From Flavobacteriaceae bacterium UBA4022 (GTDB lineage: Bacteria > Bacteroidota > Bacteroidia > Flavobacteriales > Flavobacteriaceae): a stretch of 64,000 bases of DNA. The translations under genes and the position numbers were made by a program. Under the pieces are notes generated by a model. It made no database searches and was not told where the DNA came from. It saw nothing but the letters and a program-made list of their open reading frames with translations. The DNA lies in assembly GCA_002384055.1 (NCBI GenBank), contig DGAU01000025.1:55242-119241 (forward strand). Reading direction: 5' to 3'. Positions 62,930-64,000 of this stretch are shown one piece after another (positions within the stretch are counted from its first letter, which is position 1; each line of letters opens with the position of its first letter).

Positions 62930-63949
62930 CTAAAAATTGGGTCGTAACATCCCATTATAGCGCATGTCTTGATCCCATCCCTTGTGTTTTCCTCCCAAGA
63001 AGTTATACCCCAATGTAATCTGGTGATAGCCGCCAGACTCCAAACGGATAGAGCCGGTTTGATAGGAATAGGTATAGGCAAACATGAATCTGTCGTAGGT
63101 CGTGCCGATCACAGAAGTGACGTATTGTAGCTTCTGATTTTTTATCGCATTACCGTCTATGTATTCGGCCCCATCGAAACTTTTCCGGTAACTCAACCCA
63201 GCATAAATACTGCCATATTCCATGGCCCGAAAGACTTTAAAATTCATATCAATTGATTGCTCTTGTGTCCGCTCCTTGTATTGAAACATAACAGATGGCT
63301 CATAAGTGTACGGCCCAGTATTACTCGGGATTCCATAAGCACTTGACAAAATATAAGTACGCTGATTATTGGACTCAAATTCCTCTGAATACAAACTACG
63401 GTTACGGAACAAAAGGTTCTTTACCGTAAAGTGAGCGGCGAAATCCAGAAAGTTATACGACATTCCGGCATCCACATTAAAATAGCCGGTGGTTTGGATG
63501 ATACCGGCAATAACTGGATCATATTGACTTGGATCAAAATTTGTTTCGTCCAATTTGGATTCCATCATCCCCACACTCATTCCAAAAGACAACTGATTGA
63601 TTTCAAATCGATTGCGAGAAAACAACAAGTGGTGGGCATAGGTGATGTAACCGCCAACCTGTGAATGATACCCATTCTGATCATTAAACACTATGGCTCC
63701 TAATCCCGAATTTTGACCCACACGATTATGGAAACTAAGGGTTTGGATATTGGGCGCTTCGTTCTGATCGAACCATTGCTGGCGCGCCGTCACACGAAGC
63801 TTACCGTAAGAAGCCGCCCCGGCCATAGATGGATGCAGCAGGTAAAGGTTGTCTGCAAAATAATCAGAATAAATGGGCAATCCATCTTGCGCTTGCCCGA
63901 TGGTCGCGCAAAGAACAAAAATACTGAATATGGTTTTTCTTAGTCTCAT
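62930..63949 (-). CDS. PorP/SprF family type IX secretion membrane protein
   Basis: A 339-residue outer-membrane protein with signal peptide 1-20 (TIGQAQ). The opening GLPIYSDYFADNLYLLHPSMAGAAS and RQQWFDQNEAPNIQTLSFH is the PorP/SprF signature (quoted in parts), followed by barrel strands, ending RYNGMLRPNF. PorP/SprF proteins help attach or export particular cargo proteins of the type IX system; some genomes have many copies beside specific cargo such as SprB-like adhesins. No long adhesin gene is visible in the part of the neighbourhood available. Confidence 0.92.
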   Translation of the reverse strand: MRLRKTIFSIFVLCATIGQAQDGLPIYSDYFADNLYLLHPSMAGAASYGKLRVTARQQWFDQNEAPNIQTLSFHNRVGQNSGLGAIVFNDQNGYHSQVGGYITYAHHLLFSRNRFEINQLSFGMSVGMMESKLDETNFDPSQYDPVIAGIIQTTGYFNVDAGMSYNFLDFAAHFTVKNLLFRNRSLYSEEFESNNQRTYILSSAYGIPSNTGPYTYEPSVMFQYKERTQEQSIDMNFKVFRAMEYGSIYAGLSYRKSFDGAEYIDGNAIKNQKLQYVTSVIGTTYDRFMFAYTYSYQTGSIRLESGGYHQITLGYNFLGGKHKGWDQDMRYNGMLRPNF

Positions 63950-64000
63950 ATAATCTGTTTCTATCGTTGTAATGTAAAGTGTCCTGTAAATGCTTTTGGC

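Noticed and set aside
1..64000. Search for CRISPR arrays, insertion sequences, integrases, toxin-antitoxin pairs, defence islands and biosynthetic clusters.
   Set aside because: None was recognised; the lone XRE gene at 40464 has no adjacent toxin or restriction gene.

Overview
The window reads as a chromosome segment of a Bacteroidota member, most likely a (probably marine) Flavobacteriaceae. Lineage markers seen directly are two secreted proteins with type IX secretion C-terminal sorting domains, a PorP/SprF protein, a GLPGLI protein beside an outer-membrane receptor, DUF6089, DUF5522, a Porin_10-type barrel, and many promoters with the Bacteroidota -7 element TAnnTTTG instead of Shine-Dalgarno signals. 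A K+-dependent type membrane pyrophosphatase and a concentrative nucleoside transporter suggest a sodium-based membrane economy (inference). No phage, insertion sequence, CRISPR array, rRNA or integron was seen; this is mostly ordinary housekeeping chromosome.

Layout. 1-12 kb: end of an acyl-CoA dehydrogenase, a porin, rnhB, a large beta-propeller lipoprotein, lipB, a tiny YqaE/Pmp3 protein, lysS, a T9SS-exported esterase, a small periplasmic protein, a glucosaminidase/LysM lipoprotein and a PLP desulfhydrase/deaminase. 12-18 kb: a truncated surface-protein gene, then a coupled DUF5522-hutU-DUF4136 operon, a T9SS cargo protein, an enoyl-CoA hydratase and a rhodanese. 18-27 kb: a GLPGLI/receptor pair, a deoxynucleoside kinase, the pyrophosphatase and pdhB. 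27-34 kb: etfBA behind a 28-bp perfect palindrome, a bifunctional nuclease, and a run of nucleoside transporter, thyA, a TonB-C protein, folA and fabD. 34-41 kb: galE plus a sugar aminotransferase, kdtA, an S24-type repressor with twin operator-like sites in front of it, a repetitive acidic lipoprotein, an outer-membrane barrel, a small XRE regulator and a glutathione peroxidase. 41-47 kb: tRNA-Leu and tRNA-Gly, mutS, a SpoU methyltransferase, an HPPK-deoxynucleoside kinase fusion, a queuosine precursor transporter and DUF2797. 47-54 kb: a bacterial GH3 protein, tig-clpP-clpX, and pdxJ with a hydrolase. 54-64 kb: CBS protein-nadK, the envelope cluster DUF6089-uppS-bamA-ompH-ompH, murI, a gamma carbonic anhydrase and PorP/SprF.

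Functional themes are envelope building (uppS, bamA, two Skp-like chaperones, murI, kdtA, fabD, galE), nucleotide and folate supply (nucleoside transporter, two deoxynucleoside kinases, thyA, folA, HPPK), and fatty-acid or amino-acid oxidation (acyl-CoA dehydrogenase, enoyl-CoA hydratase, etfBA). I did not find a wholly new multi-gene system. The best leads are regulatory or architectural: the duplicated 15-bp operator between the S24 regulator and the acidic lipoprotein, the etfBA palindrome, the HPPK-kinase fusion, the C-terminal tail on the pyrophosphatase, and the secreted N-terminal domain on the nucleoside transporter. All family names rest on recognising motifs by eye, not on database searches.
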